Shown here in pieces: positions 39,481 through 50,266 of a DNA stretch of 64,000 bases. The position numbers and the translations under genes were made by a program. Position 1 is the stretch's first letter, and every line of letters starts with the position of its first letter. The stretch covers positions 16,288,832 through 16,352,831 of the forward strand of contig CM055870.1 in assembly GCA_029582165.1 (NCBI GenBank), read 5' to 3'. The notes under the pieces are model-generated. The model was given only the letters and a program-made list of their open reading frames with translations. It did no database searches and was not told the origin of the DNA. Source of the DNA: Portulaca oleracea (lineage: Eukaryota; Streptophyta; Magnoliopsida; Caryophyllales; Portulacaceae).

Positions 39481-39550
39481 GGGAAAACTTCCCAAGAGGT
39501 CACCCATCCTTGGACTACTCCCAGCCAAGCACGCTTAACTGAGGAGTTCC
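39481..39550 (-). other. 5S rRNA-like segment in the 3' LTR of the Cassandra-like element
   Basis: On the minus strand the segment includes GTTAAGCGTGCTTGG, GAGTAGTCCAAGGATGGGTG and GACCTCTTGGGAAG. These parallel 5S rRNA from the box A region through the intermediate element and box C. Promoter function for RNA polymerase III is known for Cassandra; activity here is not shown. Confidence 0.88.
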
Positions 39551-39764
39551 TAACAGATGAGCTACCATAAAAGAAAGTGCACCTTGGTGTTATAAGTAGT
39601 CATTTCAATCTTTTTAAGCCACACTTAACCATATATCTGGGGTGTTACAATCACCCCCACTTAAACGCACAACGTCCTCGTTGTGCCTCAATACACTCCA
39701 GAATCTTTGCCCCGCTAGGTGACTGCCTATGGCTCTCCCGTCCATTGGCGCTAACACGCTGCCC

Positions 39765-39833
39765 AGAAAAACTTCCCAAGAGGTCGCCCATCCTTGGACT
39801 ACTCCTAACCAAGCACGCTTAACTGAGGAGTTC
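39765..39833 (-). other. 5S rRNA-like segment in the 5' LTR of the Cassandra-like element
   Basis: This is the second copy of the same 5S-like stretch, with GTTAAGCGTGCTTGG, GGATGGGCGACCTCTTGGG and a few changes against the other LTR. Confidence 0.86.
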
Positions 39834-40018
39834 CCAACATATGAGCTACCATAAAAGAAGGTGCACCTTGGTGATATAAGTAGTCATTTCAATCCTTTTA
39901 AGGCACACTTAACCATATATCTGGGGTGTTACACTAATAAGTATTATACTCTTATAGTTGATAAATATATTAAATTATTAGAGAAAATATAATTAAAAAA
40001 CTACACAAATGTGAAATA

Positions 40019-40322
40019 TAGGGTTATTCATCGATCCCGGACAGGACCGAAAGGACCAAGGAACGAATTAGAGGACTGAGCTAGACCGAGGACTAGACCG
40101 AAAAAAGTTCGATCCAGGACTGGTCCGGCCGAACTTTGTTCAGTCCAGTCCGGACTAGACTATACATAAAGAAATCCTATAACTTTAGTAACTTTGGTCC
40201 ATCAATTCGGTCCATGGGCTGGACCGAGGACCGAATATAAAAACTTCATGGACCGAGGATTGGACCGAACTTCCCTTGGTCCAGCCCCTTTATTGGTCCG
40301 GACTGGACTATGAACAACCCTA
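40019..40322. mobile_element. hAT-type MITE
   Basis: Terminal repeats are TAGGGTTATTCAT and ATGAACAACCCTA, and the 8-bp duplication GTGAAATA flanks it (40011-40018, 40323-40330). An 8-bp duplication and TAGGG ends fit hAT elements. The inside is built of GGACCGA and TCGGTCC phrases and can fold on itself. Confidence 0.85.
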
Positions 40323-40435
40323 GTGAAATATAGACAATTTAAGATGGTTATTAACCATCTTGAGTCAAGATGTGTATCATTATAAATGGAAGATTTTAAG
40401 TTAATTTTGTTTATGTATTCGATAATTATTATTGA

Positions 40436-41340
40436 TGTAACACCCCCAAGTTAAACAATCATTTGATTACAACTAATCACCCTTTTATCTAATGAATAAC
40501 ACAGCGGAGAACTAAAACTCAAAGGTATTACCGTCGTCCCCATACCAAAGGACAAGGCTGGCTAAACCAAACAGAAGAAGACATCAAACATAATACTGAA
40601 TCCCAAAATAGAACTCAACAGTATACATAACCATCAAATATTATACCAACTAGACTCTTAAACTATCTTATTACAACACCAAAGAAGGAATTTACTTAAG
40701 TTTCTTAACGTCATAGTTCAATACTCCAAATCAACAATTAGCCACGAGTGGATGAAGTAATCCCGCAAATGACAACATTTTCATTCCCAAAGTATCAACA
40801 CTTAACCAGTATGGGGTTATTAGCATTGGGAGTATCAACTAAAAACAAAACATAAAAATAATTTCGCAAATGAGTCGGAACTCAATATGCATACCCCTGA
40901 ACAGTTAATACATTTTAAACAGTTCATTTTACTTCGCGCATTTCAATTCATTTAAAAACAAATAAATAAGTAAAACAAATAAATAATTACATATATATGT
41001 GTTGTTTGATTTATATTATTTGAGTGGTTCCCTACTTAACTTGCGATCATCGAACTAAGCCTTCATATGCGCATACCCGTGACTGGTCGAGAGGTCCTAT
41101 CGGAGTTAACCGGTTGATACTGGCTAGATTATGACTTTGGTAGTGCATTATTGACAAAAGTAACTTGGGCCAAGACCACATTTATGTGAGAAAAACATAT
41201 AAAACTATAATTGACCATATTAAATTAACATGCAACCAGACTCTCACATAATAAAGAGAAAATTTATTGAAAATAACTATTAAAAAAATACACTGTCAAA
41301 ACCTAAAATAAAAAAAAATACGAATAGTGAAAGTTTACCA
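40436..41340. mobile_element. Truncated LTR related to the solo LTR at 20203
   Basis: It starts TGTAACACCCCCAAGTT and shares TTCGCGCATTTCAATTC, TTGCGATCATC, TATGCGCATACCC and other phrases in the same order with 20203-21030. The similarity fades near 41335. No partner end or target duplication was found. Confidence 0.65.
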
Positions 41341-42029
41341 CCAACAATTGTAATTGGTACAGTTCTTGACAAGAATTGAATGAGATAGCCAAGGGTTTTT
41401 TTTTGTGGAAAAAGAAGAGAGAAGAGGTCACTAGGATGTGGTTAAAAAGAGTGCTCCCTTTGTTCTTCTATGCTATTTTTCTTTTCACCAACTCTCATTC
41501 ACTACAATGACAATATTACACTTTTATAAATTCTTTTCAATAGAAATCTAATTATCATAATTTTATATAATAAATCATTCTATATATTAAGAAATTAATA
41601 TTTAAAAATTTTATAATTTTAATAAAACGCAATTCACAACCACAAATATGTATGAAGTACAAAATTTCTCCTTTTTCCCGTGGAAGTTGGGGGAGGAAGA
41701 GATCTTTTCGTTGGCTAGTACTAGTAGCATGCCCTTAGTTCAAGCTAATTTGAAAGGTCACTAATGCCAGAATTAGTCAATAGTGAATGCCGACCTATTA
41801 TGCAGTTATACTCGATGAAGATAACTACTAATAAGTGATGATAAGTCAAAGGCTAATAATTGGGCTAAAAAGGTCAAAGGCTAACATATGGGCTAAAAAG
41901 GTCGAAGGCTAACATTAAAGCGTCGATGTATCTTAATCCCGTGTTTGCATTCAAAACCCTTCAAGCCAACAGCGACGAACACACATAAAAATAAATAAAA
42001 AAACCTTTAAGCTGTCCCCCATTTAGTGT

Positions 42030-43274
42030 AGAAATTTGATTATGCTCTCGGGTGCTTCATGCATTGTGCGCCCGGGTTACTTTTTTTCTTTTTTTGTTTT
42101 TTTTTTACTTCTCCACTACTTAGTTTAAATCATTTTGTGTTTCTAAATAATCCATTTTTTTCTTTTTTTTATTTATAATAAGGCTTTTCTTTTAATATAA
42201 TACTTCAATATATTTTGTAATGAGGATTGTTATTATAGGTTATGACTTATGAACATTGTAGTGTTGTTTGATGAACATTATGGTTTTATGTAATGAGCAT
42301 TGTAGCAATAAGTAATGAGCATTGTAGTAATAAGTAATGAGCATTATAGTTTTATGTAATGAGCATTGTAGTTATAGGTAATGAGCATTGTAGTTATAGG
42401 TAATGAGCATTGTAGTTCAACTTGATGATGAACATTATGGTTTCATGTAATGAGCATTGTCGTTATAGGTTATGAGCATTGTAGTTTTGCTTTGATGAAC
42501 ATTATGGTTTCATGTAATGAGCATTGTCGTTATAGGTTATGAGCATTGTAGTTCTGCTTGATGAACATTATGATTTTATGTAATGAACATTGTAGTTAGG
42601 TAATGAGCATTGTAGTAATAAGTAATTAATGAGCATTGTAGTTCAGCTTGATGAGCATTATGATTTTATGTAATGAGTATAACAGTTATAAGTTATGAGC
42701 ATAGTAGTTGTATAGTATGAGCATTGGTGTAGAGGCTTATGAGCATAATAGTTATAAGTTATAAGTATAGTAGTTGTACAATATGAACATTGGTGTAGAG
42801 GCTTATGAGCATTGACTTTGCATGTTATGAACATAATAGTTATAATTTATGAGCATAATAATTAGTAGTTAAGGCTTATAAGCATTGGCCTTGTGGGTTA
42901 TAAATATTATAGTAAACAAAATAAAAGGCATAAAAATATAATATTACACAAAAAATAAATAAATAAATAATAAAAACGACGGTGGGTGCTGGGCTCACAG
43001 AGCAACGTACGCCTGGGCTCACCATCGTCCTTCTCGTAGTTTAAGTTTACTAAGAAAAAAATTAAGAAAATCGAAAATAAAAAAGTTGGAAATAAAATAT
43101 ATCTAAGAAAATTTACTGAAGATATAGTATTGTCCCACAACTTATGCTAAATCCGTTAAATTTAAAAATAATTTATTTACATCAAATTTTTTTCAAAAAA
43201 ATTGATAGAGGGAGGGAGGCAAGCCTTGGGCTCACGATGCCTATGTGCTCCCGAGAGCACGGACCCCTTTCTCC
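42030..43274. mobile_element. Possible MULE-like element enclosing a tandem array
   Basis: TGCTCTCGGGTGC near the left edge and the reverse complement of TGCTCTCGGGAGC near the right edge face each other. Similar decamers, CCATTTAGTG and CCATTTAATG, lie outside and could be an aged target duplication. The evidence is weak. Confidence 0.35.
42226..42905. repeat. Imperfect tandem array, unit about 20-25 bp (ATGAGCATTGTAGTTATAGGTA)
   Basis: About thirty degenerate copies of the phrase ATGAGCATTGTAG followed by TTATAGGTA or TTTTATGTA run head to tail. Some copies change to GAACATTATGG. Higher-order grouping is visible: GAACATTATGGTTT alternates with GAGCATTGT units. Confidence 0.85.
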
Positions 43275-43770
43275 ATTTAATGGCCCTCTCCTTTAGAAAG
43301 ATAGTAGCTCAACTTGAACAAGGTGCCATAAGAATACTGTTTTCGTTGTCATTTTTTAAAATTATGTAGTCAACTTTCAAAAACTTTGACCATAATTTTT
43401 AATATATAGAACGACTTCTTATATAAAATTGTTACTATTAGATTCACAACGAAAAATATCATCCCAAAGGTATAATATTGCAATCGTTAACAAAATATTA
43501 TACAAAAAATTATCAATCAATAAGTGATATTAAAAATCATAACAGTCAATTAAATGACAATTTATATAAAACGGAAGTAGCAGTTGGTAAACCGTGATTC
43601 ATTTTGACTAGAGTATTCAGTGTAGTGACAATTTGATTACTCGTCAAGTTGTGGAGATTGACGGTGACATTGATTTCTTAAAGACTAGTAAACTAAAAGA
43701 AACAATGACGTATTTTACAAATAAGCTGAAAGGGAAAGAAATGATGGTTCAATGGAGATTTCTTTAAAGA

Positions 43771-44031
43771 TTAGATGGATTTTGGACGTTCATTTGTGGT
43801 GAATGACATCTTTATTAAGGGGAGCTTTAGGGGGTCTATGGCTTTGCTTCCTCCGATGCTGGAAGTTGATTTACATTGTATTTTCTTGTGTTTTTTTTGT
43901 TGTTTCTTTATGTTGGAAGATAAAGAGGGGGTGGTGCTGGACAGATGGGTGTAAAGAGGAGCCGAGGAGGAGCTCTGGCAGTGGGAGAAATTTGAGAGGG
44001 GAAAATTAATCAAAGTTTTGTTCATGGAGAG
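43771..44031 (-). CDS. ORF with plastid-transit-like N-terminus, possible captured exon
   Basis: A reading frame begins MNKTLINFPLSNFSHC in the middle of a longer open frame, after a CT-rich leader-like stretch (44020-44080). It is rich in Ser and Thr and reaches KKIQCKSTSS, which resembles a plastid transit-peptide cleavage region. It ends shortly after, at RPKSI. I do not recognise the protein. It could be the first exon of a gene captured by a transposon, or a chance ORF. Confidence 0.25.
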   Translation of the reverse strand, partial: LSMNKTLINFPLSNFSHCQSSSSAPLYTHLSSTTPSLSSNIKKQQKKHKKIQCKSTSSIGGSKAIDPLKLPLIKMSFTTNERPKSI

Positions 44032-44103
44032 GGGGAGACGGGGAGAAACTAGAGAGGAGAGAGAGAGGGGTGTGGTGGATATTTTAAAAAAATGAAAAAT
44101 AAT

Positions 44104-44839
44104 GAATATGCAAGTCAAGTGATCATCAAAAAAATGCCCTAATTTTTTTTCTTTTACCTTTAACTAGTCTTAAACCCGTGCAATGCACGGGGTATAATAA
44201 AACAAATATTTTTTAAAAGTAGAAACTAAATTGTAAATGCATATATGTAAAAATTTGAGAAAAATATAAATGAATTATCAAACAAAAAGATTTGTTGATA
44301 CTGTTGGATAATAAAAAAAAAGAGATTGCTATAAGTTTATCACCACCATTGTATAATTTTGTGTATATTAGTTTTATATAGAGTGACTAATAATTTATAT
44401 ATTTGGAATCAGATATTTTTAATTAAAAATTATTTATTTTCCATTTTGGCTTAATTGTGATAATTATCATTTATAATTTAATCAAACTTTAAAATTTTTC
44501 ACCACTAAATTCTGAACATGTACTTTCCTTCTTTGTTTTGTATCTAAAATGTTCTAGAGAAGGAAATTAGAGACCTTAAAGTATACAACATTTATGAAGT
44601 GATAATTAATATAGAATAGAGGAAGTATATAAAAATAGATCATGCACAGATACAATGATAGATTGATAATACACGTTTATGAAATTAAAGGGAGTTTGAT
44701 CATGCAAAGATAAGTATACTCTTAATCTGATTAGACTTCTTGTTTATTATGCAAGTCAAGTGATCAGCAAGTCAAGTGAATATGCAAGTCAAGTGATCAG
44801 CAAAAAAATGCCCTTATTTTTTTATTTTTTTACCTTAAA
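44104..44839. repeat. 60-bp direct repeats flanking a Helitron-like end
   Basis: AATATGCAAGTCAAGTGATC, continuing into CAAAAAAATGCCC and a poly-T stretch, occurs at 44104-44163 and again at about 44779-44839. The sequence between begins with a Helitron-type 3' end. Confidence 0.5.
44164..44190 (-). mobile_element. Candidate Helitron 3' terminus
   Basis: Read on the minus strand, a hairpin CCCGTGCATTGCACGGG is followed after a short spacer by CTAG, and then by T. A terminal hairpin followed by CTRR, next to a T of the host, is the pattern of Helitron 3' ends. The 5' TC end was not located. Confidence 0.45.
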
Positions 44840-44867
44840 TAACTGCTACATAAGTCATCACCATCGT

Positions 44868-45014
44868 CATGTCATAATTTCGACGAGCTGACTCGGTAGT
44901 GGTTTGTTGGAAAAAATAAGGTGTTAGGTCAATTCGTCGAAAACAAAAGCTGAAGGTTGATTCATTAGATCCAAGCACACCTCTATAGGTTGGTTTATTT
45001 AATCCCAATTTCCC
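44868..45014. mobile_element. Single end of the foldback-MULE family
   Basis: The stretch ends GGTTGGTTTATTTAATCCCAATTTCCC, like the right end of 21042-22052, and upstream shows related GACGAGCTGACTCGG and GGTTGATTCATTAGATCC phrases. The opposite end is missing. Confidence 0.55.
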
Positions 45015-45028
45015 TTTACATAATCTAC

Positions 45029-45290
45029 GGCCCTATTCTTTTCTGCGGTTGGCAAATTGCGGTACCACAACATACCGCAGTTTGCTACAACTCACCACAC
45101 TTTACCACAAATCATTACTTTTCTCTCTCCTCACTTTTCTCTCTCTTCACTTTTCTCCTCTATTTTTTACATTCTCTCTCCTCACTTACCCCACATGCCA
45201 ATAACATACCACACTTCCACTACACCCCACCACAATTCCACCACACCTCACCACACCATACCGCAAAATACCGCAAAAAAGAACAGGGCC
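45029..45290. mobile_element. Harbinger/Tourist-like MITE
   Basis: Terminal repeats are GGCCCTATTCTTTTCTGCGG and its near reverse complement ending AAGAACAGGGCC. The 3-bp duplication TAC flanks it (45026-45028, 45291-45293). Its inside matches the MITE in the P450 intron. Confidence 0.82.
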
Positions 45291-46514
45291 TACATCATCT
45301 ACACATTTTACCATCACCTACGTACACAAACTACCAAATCCTACATAAACTACAAAGTTCATCTATCTTGCATACACTTACCAACAAAAAGAACATGACC
45401 TTATTACCTCATAATTTTTCGTGATATTAGTTTGCCCACCATCTTTAAAACTTACTTGAAAAAGAACTCACTGTAAACTCTAAATTCTTTTCAAATGTCG
45501 CCTATATTTTCGTGTTAAAAACTTTCACTGTTAATAACAAAATTTGTATAATGATTTGATTCAACATACAAAATTACTGTCATTAGACCCATCATAAAAA
45601 GTACTATCGAAAAAGTATAATACTATAATTTTTTTATAAAAATATTATTTGAGGAATTATTAATCAAATATAAACTTCAAAAGGCGTGAAAGAGAGATAA
45701 AAGAATGGGGGGAGTAATAATTCCTTTAAGGTACCGTTCTTTTGTGCGTTGCATTAGCGTTGCGTTGTGATTAGTTGCGTTAGATTGCGGTAAGTTGCGT
45801 TAGATTGCGGTAAGTTGCGGTGGAAATTGTAAAAAAAGTAATGATAATTTGAGGTATGTTGCGTTGCGGTTAGTTGTGTTAAAGCACAAAAGAATGGGGC
45901 CTAAGTTGTTTTCTCCCTCCATTCCATATTAATTGTCGACTTTGAAAATTGTGGTGTGAAACTTAAAAATTTTGATTATAAATTTCTCAATATATATGCA
46001 ATGACTTGTGATATAAAATTATTATTATTAGATTCATGATAAAAAATACGACCATAACAGCGTAATATGTCAATCGCTAATAAGATATTATATTAAAATT
46101 TAAAAAAATTATTAATTAAAATATAATATTAAAGATCGTAATAGTCCATAATTAATATGAAACAGAGAGAACTTCAAAGTTCAAACAATGGCATCAAGAT
46201 ATGAGCCTTTAAAAATAATTTTCAAACTATGCAATAGTGTAAGGTACCTCTGGACAATTCTAAAAGCGGAATCCCTTAAAACAATATTCCAAATTGAAAA
46301 AGATGGTAACATATAAAAGGCATAATAATATTACCCTTTCCATTTCTTCCTATTCAAAAAATATATATATTTCCGTATCTTAAAACTTTTACAAAGACCT
46401 ACAGGGACGGCAGCTGTATGTTGAGTTGCTGACAAAAATTAAATGGCCATAAATTAAATTCCTTTGTAAAAAAGAAAAGAAGCAAAGATTGGCGGCAACG
46501 GCAGCAATGACTCA
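45291..46514. other. Intergenic region with one small MITE
   Basis: Apart from the MITE at 45730-45901, this is AT-rich sequence without recognisable genes. Confidence 0.5.
45730..45901. mobile_element. Small Harbinger-type MITE (172 bp)
   Basis: Ends are GGTACCGTTCTTTTGTGC and GCACAAAAGAATGGGGCC, with TAA on both sides (45727-45729, 45902-45904). The inside repeats GTTGCGTTAGATTGCGGTAA. Confidence 0.82.
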
Positions 46515-46596
46515 ATGAGGACGCAATGTTATAGTTCAACAGGCATTCTTCTCTGGCTTTTCCTCACAGTGGCCCTATTGTTCGTCCTGGTACAAT
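46515..46596 (+). CDS. Possible orphan first exon with a signal anchor
   Basis: ATG at 46515 opens a short frame, MRTQCYSS followed by a hydrophobic run (GILLWLFLTVALLFVLVQ). It runs to a perfect donor sequence, AAT|GTAAGT. This looks like the first exon of a type II membrane or secreted protein. No second exon could be found before the MITE at 47252, so it may be a gene remnant or chance. Confidence 0.25.
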
Positions 46597-47251
46597 GTAA
46601 GTACGTCTCTTTGATTAATCTCTTTCCCAAGATATGATGTAAGTGTTACTAATGCTTCATCTTTCACCTTCATTATTAGTTTCCCTCCCATTGCTTATTT
46701 TTTACTCTAGGTAAATTTAGCCTTTTTGTTGAACCTTATTTCCAAGGGTAGCCATTAGTAAATTTTACGGTTATAAAACTGTCCATGACAAATATGACTT
46801 ATCAACCTAACAATTTTCACCCACTATCAAAATTTTGCTCCCAACAAAACTCAAACCTTTGTGGAAAGGTTGGATAATGAAAGTAGTGACCACTTAATTA
46901 TGAAAAAAGGTAAACATGACAAACATGGCTTATTGAACATAATATTTTGATTTGAGTTGATTTTACTTGAAACTCAATATGAAGTAGAATATAAATAACA
47001 AATACAAATTGTCCATTTAGTAAAGATTTTATTTTTAATTCCTAGTTTGTACAAAACTGTAGGAATGGGGAAATCGACCATATAATTTGTTTCGCAACTT
47101 ATAAGCCAATATGAATAACATTTGATACAATAGGTGTTAGTTACTCGAAAATTTCCATATATACCCACCTTCAGGTTTTATAGTATTTATAAATTTAACT
47201 CTAGACTTTTTAAGTTAATATATTTAACCCTTGAACTTCTGAGCCCATTTA

Positions 47252-47641
47252 GGCTGTGTTCGGCAATAGCGTTTGGGGTAGCGTTTAGCGTCTTGACCAA
47301 GTTAAAACTCTAATTGCATAAATATTAGCGTTCGGTAAGCTAGCGTTTTGAGGAGCGTTTTGTAAAACGCTAATAAAGTTAACGTTTAGCGTTTGGAGTT
47401 GCGTTTCATATTTTGTGGTCAAAAAATACCCTTTGTAAATTTTATCTTTGGAAATTATTGATACCCTTTTATGTCAATTCACATTAATCTGTTAATTGAA
47501 CTGCTAAATTTACCGAACACAATTCTTATTTGAACAGTCATCCGCTATCCACTATTTAAAACGTTATCCGCTGCTTAAACCGCTATACGCTACATAAACC
47601 GCTATCAGCTATCTAAAACACTAATTTTGCCGAATAGGGCC
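47252..47641. mobile_element. MITE with GGCTGTGTTCGGCAA ends
   Basis: The left end GGCTGTGTTCGGCAA and right end TTGCCGAATAGGGCC are inverted. Next to them run the partly inverted GCGTTTAGCGT-type repeats. Flanking bases TTA and TAA do not match exactly, so the Harbinger assignment is tentative. Confidence 0.6.
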
Positions 47642-47755
47642 TAAATTTAACAATTTTTTTAGCAACTATTTTGGTGAAGGTATGACTTGTGATAAAATTT
47701 GTTTGTTAAAATTAACGTTAATTTAACAATTTTAAGTTAATATATTTAACCCTTA

Positions 47756-48555
47756 GGGGGCGTTTGGGAACCAGCGGTTGGCTGTTGGCTTTTTTGGTGT
47801 CAATTTGTTTTGTTAATTGTTTGACTTTTATTTGCTTTGTTAGTTTATTTTTGTTGGCTGTTTGTGTTAGCTGTTTGTGTAAAAAGTGTTTGGTAGAGTT
47901 AGCTGTTTGTAGTATGACTTTTTTGTTTGATTTCCAATTATACCCTTAACTTTATCTTCAGTATTTTTTAACGTTATGATTTTTCAATTCATTTTTTGGT
48001 TTTTCCTTCATATTTCTAGTGTTTTTTCCATCGAATTTGTGTGTTCAACAAATAATCACTAAAAATTGGAATTTGTATTAATAGGCTAATAACTAAATTG
48101 TTCATTGATTGCCAAATTTTCTTGAGTAAGACTAAAATTTTCGTCCCAATCTACTTTTAAAATTAATGTTGATATTTTATAAATTTTTATCCCAAATTTA
48201 CTTTTAAACTTTGTATTAATTGCAAAGATATTTTTTATTTATACATCTTAGAAACTTACATGGTAATCTACATTATAAACAATTAAAATAATTTGGATGG
48301 TTGTTTTGGTGGAAGATGGAAGAAAAATTTTAAAAATAATCTTAAATAATTTGGATGACAGTTTTTGTAATTTTTATGAAGGGTGTGGTTAGCATGGTAA
48401 TTTACATCCCAAAAAGCCAAAAGCTATTTACAAAAAGCTACTCTCTGTAGCTTTTTACAAAATGGCTTTTTGGGGGTGAAAAGTCATTTCAATCCGCCAA
48501 ATTACCAAACACTTCAAATTGGCTTTTTGAACAGTCAAACAGCCAAATGTCCCCC
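47756..48555. mobile_element. Long MITE-like element with GGGGGCGTTTGG ends
   Basis: The left end GGGGGCGTTTGG and right end CCAAATGTCCCCC are inverted, and inner segments (TTGGCTGTTTGTG; CAAAAAGCCAATTTG) also pair. No coding capacity and no certain target duplication. Confidence 0.55.
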
Positions 48556-48856
48556 AAAAAGCCATTTTCTCCAAAAAGTTATCCAAAAAGCCAGACACAA
48601 ATCACACATTCACTGAAAAAGTTGCTAGATTTACCGGAAAGGTTGCTAAATGAAATTGGTTCGAAAAGTTTTAGGAGGTAAATATTAATCAAAAAGTCCA
48701 GAGCTGGAATTAGAAATATCATAAATGTGAAGGGGCCGGGGTATGTGCAAATTTTTCCCAAGCTATTTTCATTAGTACAATTTTAGAATAATTATTGGCT
48801 ATCTGACTTACAAATCTTTTCATTTTTTTATATAAAATTTCTGATCTTATATTTAT

Positions 48857-49432
48857 ATGCAAAATGATAAACATCTTGATGCAAAATATTCACCTAAATC
48901 ACTCATAAAATTAATAAGTATATTTAAATCATTGTAAAGGTATGTTTCTTTACTTTAAGGGTTATTACAACTTATAACAATATAAAAATAATTATTTATT
49001 TATATTTTTTATAAATATAAAATATGCATAAAATGTACATTTTCTACTATGATTGATAAAATTAGCTATTATTTATATTTTTTGACCTAACCAATAAATA
49101 TTATACTCTTATAGTTAATAAATATAAAAAAATTACTCGGAGGTACCCCAATATTTAGGGAAACTATTTTTCAGTACCCCAGCTTTTCAAAACTCATTTT
49201 GAGGTACCCTTACCTTTTGGGTTAGTAATGATTTGATGCTTTTCCGACCATCAATTTTGTTAAGTAACCAAAATACCCTTATTCTTCTTCTTTAAGGGTA
49301 TTTCTTAAAAAAATGGAAGATAAGAGTATTTCTGTCACTTAACCAAATTGATGACCGAAAAATTACAAAAATGTCAAATATGGGCAATCCAAGATGATTG
49401 TGAACAATTTTGAGTCAAGATGTATATCATTG
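48857..49432. mobile_element. MITE family A copy with an inner insertion
   Basis: Both ends match the copies at 31883 and 39097 (AAAATGATAAACATCTTGA; GAGTCAAGATGTATATCATT). Between about 49134 and 49365 there is foreign sequence with GGAGGTACCCCAATATTT, which I cannot classify. Confidence 0.6.
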
Positions 49433-49684
49433 TCTTATTTATATAAAGTTATAAACGTCTTTTTTTTTATAAGGAAAATGATTTTCAACAGATATTTGTA
49501 AAAGAATACAATTAACAGAAACCTAATGTATTCATGTAGATATTATTGATTTTAGTTGTCAAAAAAAATATTAATTTTAATAAGGGAGAATCTACAATAC
49601 TGGAAAAGTATTTTATCTTTAAAAAACTAAAATCAATATATATTGATCAAAGTTGGTGTAAAACATAATGATATTAATTGAGAT

Positions 49685-50192
49685 TAGACCTGACAATTTC
49701 TGACCCGATCCAAACCCGCCCGAATTTTTTGGCTTTTGAACACAATTTTTTCAACTAAACCCGAAATATACCGAACTCAAAAATTAGTGGGTCAAATTAA
49801 ACCCGACACACCCGTTTGACCCGAAAATTAACTTTTTAAGTTCAACTTATTAAAATTTGTGACTTTTCATTGAAGTTTTTGACTATTAAACTATAAGAGC
49901 ACAGCTCATTTATTTGTTATTTCTCTAATTTAAGTTGAAATAGTTACAAAAATCTATTGTTACTAGATGATAATCATATTTTATTATGTATATTATACAA
50001 AAAGTACTATTTAGAGACCATTTGTTTAAAAGAAAAAACGGAAAAAGGACGCAATCATAATCCGTCAAGTTGACCCGAAACCGAAATACACCGAGTATTT
50101 ATCTGAACCCGAAATACACCCGAACCGTATTTACCCAAATTCGATATACGACCGACCCGAACACCGCCTGCCCGACAGATTTGACAGGTCTA
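49685..50192. mobile_element. hAT-like element inside an older MULE-type MITE
   Basis: Ends are TAGACCTGACAATTTCTGAC and its near reverse complement finishing TTTGACAGGTCTA. The 8-bp flanks ATTGAGAT and ATTAAAAT agree at six positions. The outer sequence (49560-49684, 50193-50262) matches the middle of the MITE at 38601. The inside is rich in ACCCGAA. Confidence 0.65.
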
Positions 50193-50266
50193 ATTAAAAT
50201 ATAACATTTTTGCAAAATTTAATATTTTTAAGGATATTGTACCATAATTGCAACTTGTCGTAATAG

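Larger units (their letters stand above)
39358..39933 (-). mobile_element. Cassandra-like TRIM retrotransposon with 5S rRNA-like LTRs
   Basis: The element is read on the minus strand. The 3' LTR is 39649-39358, starting TGTAACACCCCAGATATATG and ending GGGGCATTACA. The polypurine tract AAGTGGGGGTGAT lies directly before it (39650-39664). The 5' LTR starts at 39933 with the same sequence but has lost its inner part beyond about 39756. The element is flanked by CTAAT on both sides (39353-39357, 39934-39938). Both LTRs contain a segment matching plant 5S rRNA. It encodes no protein, as is normal for TRIMs. Confidence 0.92.
39097..40380. mobile_element. MITE family A copy carrying two other elements
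   Basis: Compared with 31883-32270, this copy is interrupted after TTTTGACCTAGCTAAT by a Cassandra-like element. It is interrupted again after CACAAATGTGAAATA by a hAT MITE. Removing both restores a MITE of about 390 bp with TCATTTTGC-type ends. Confidence 0.75.
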
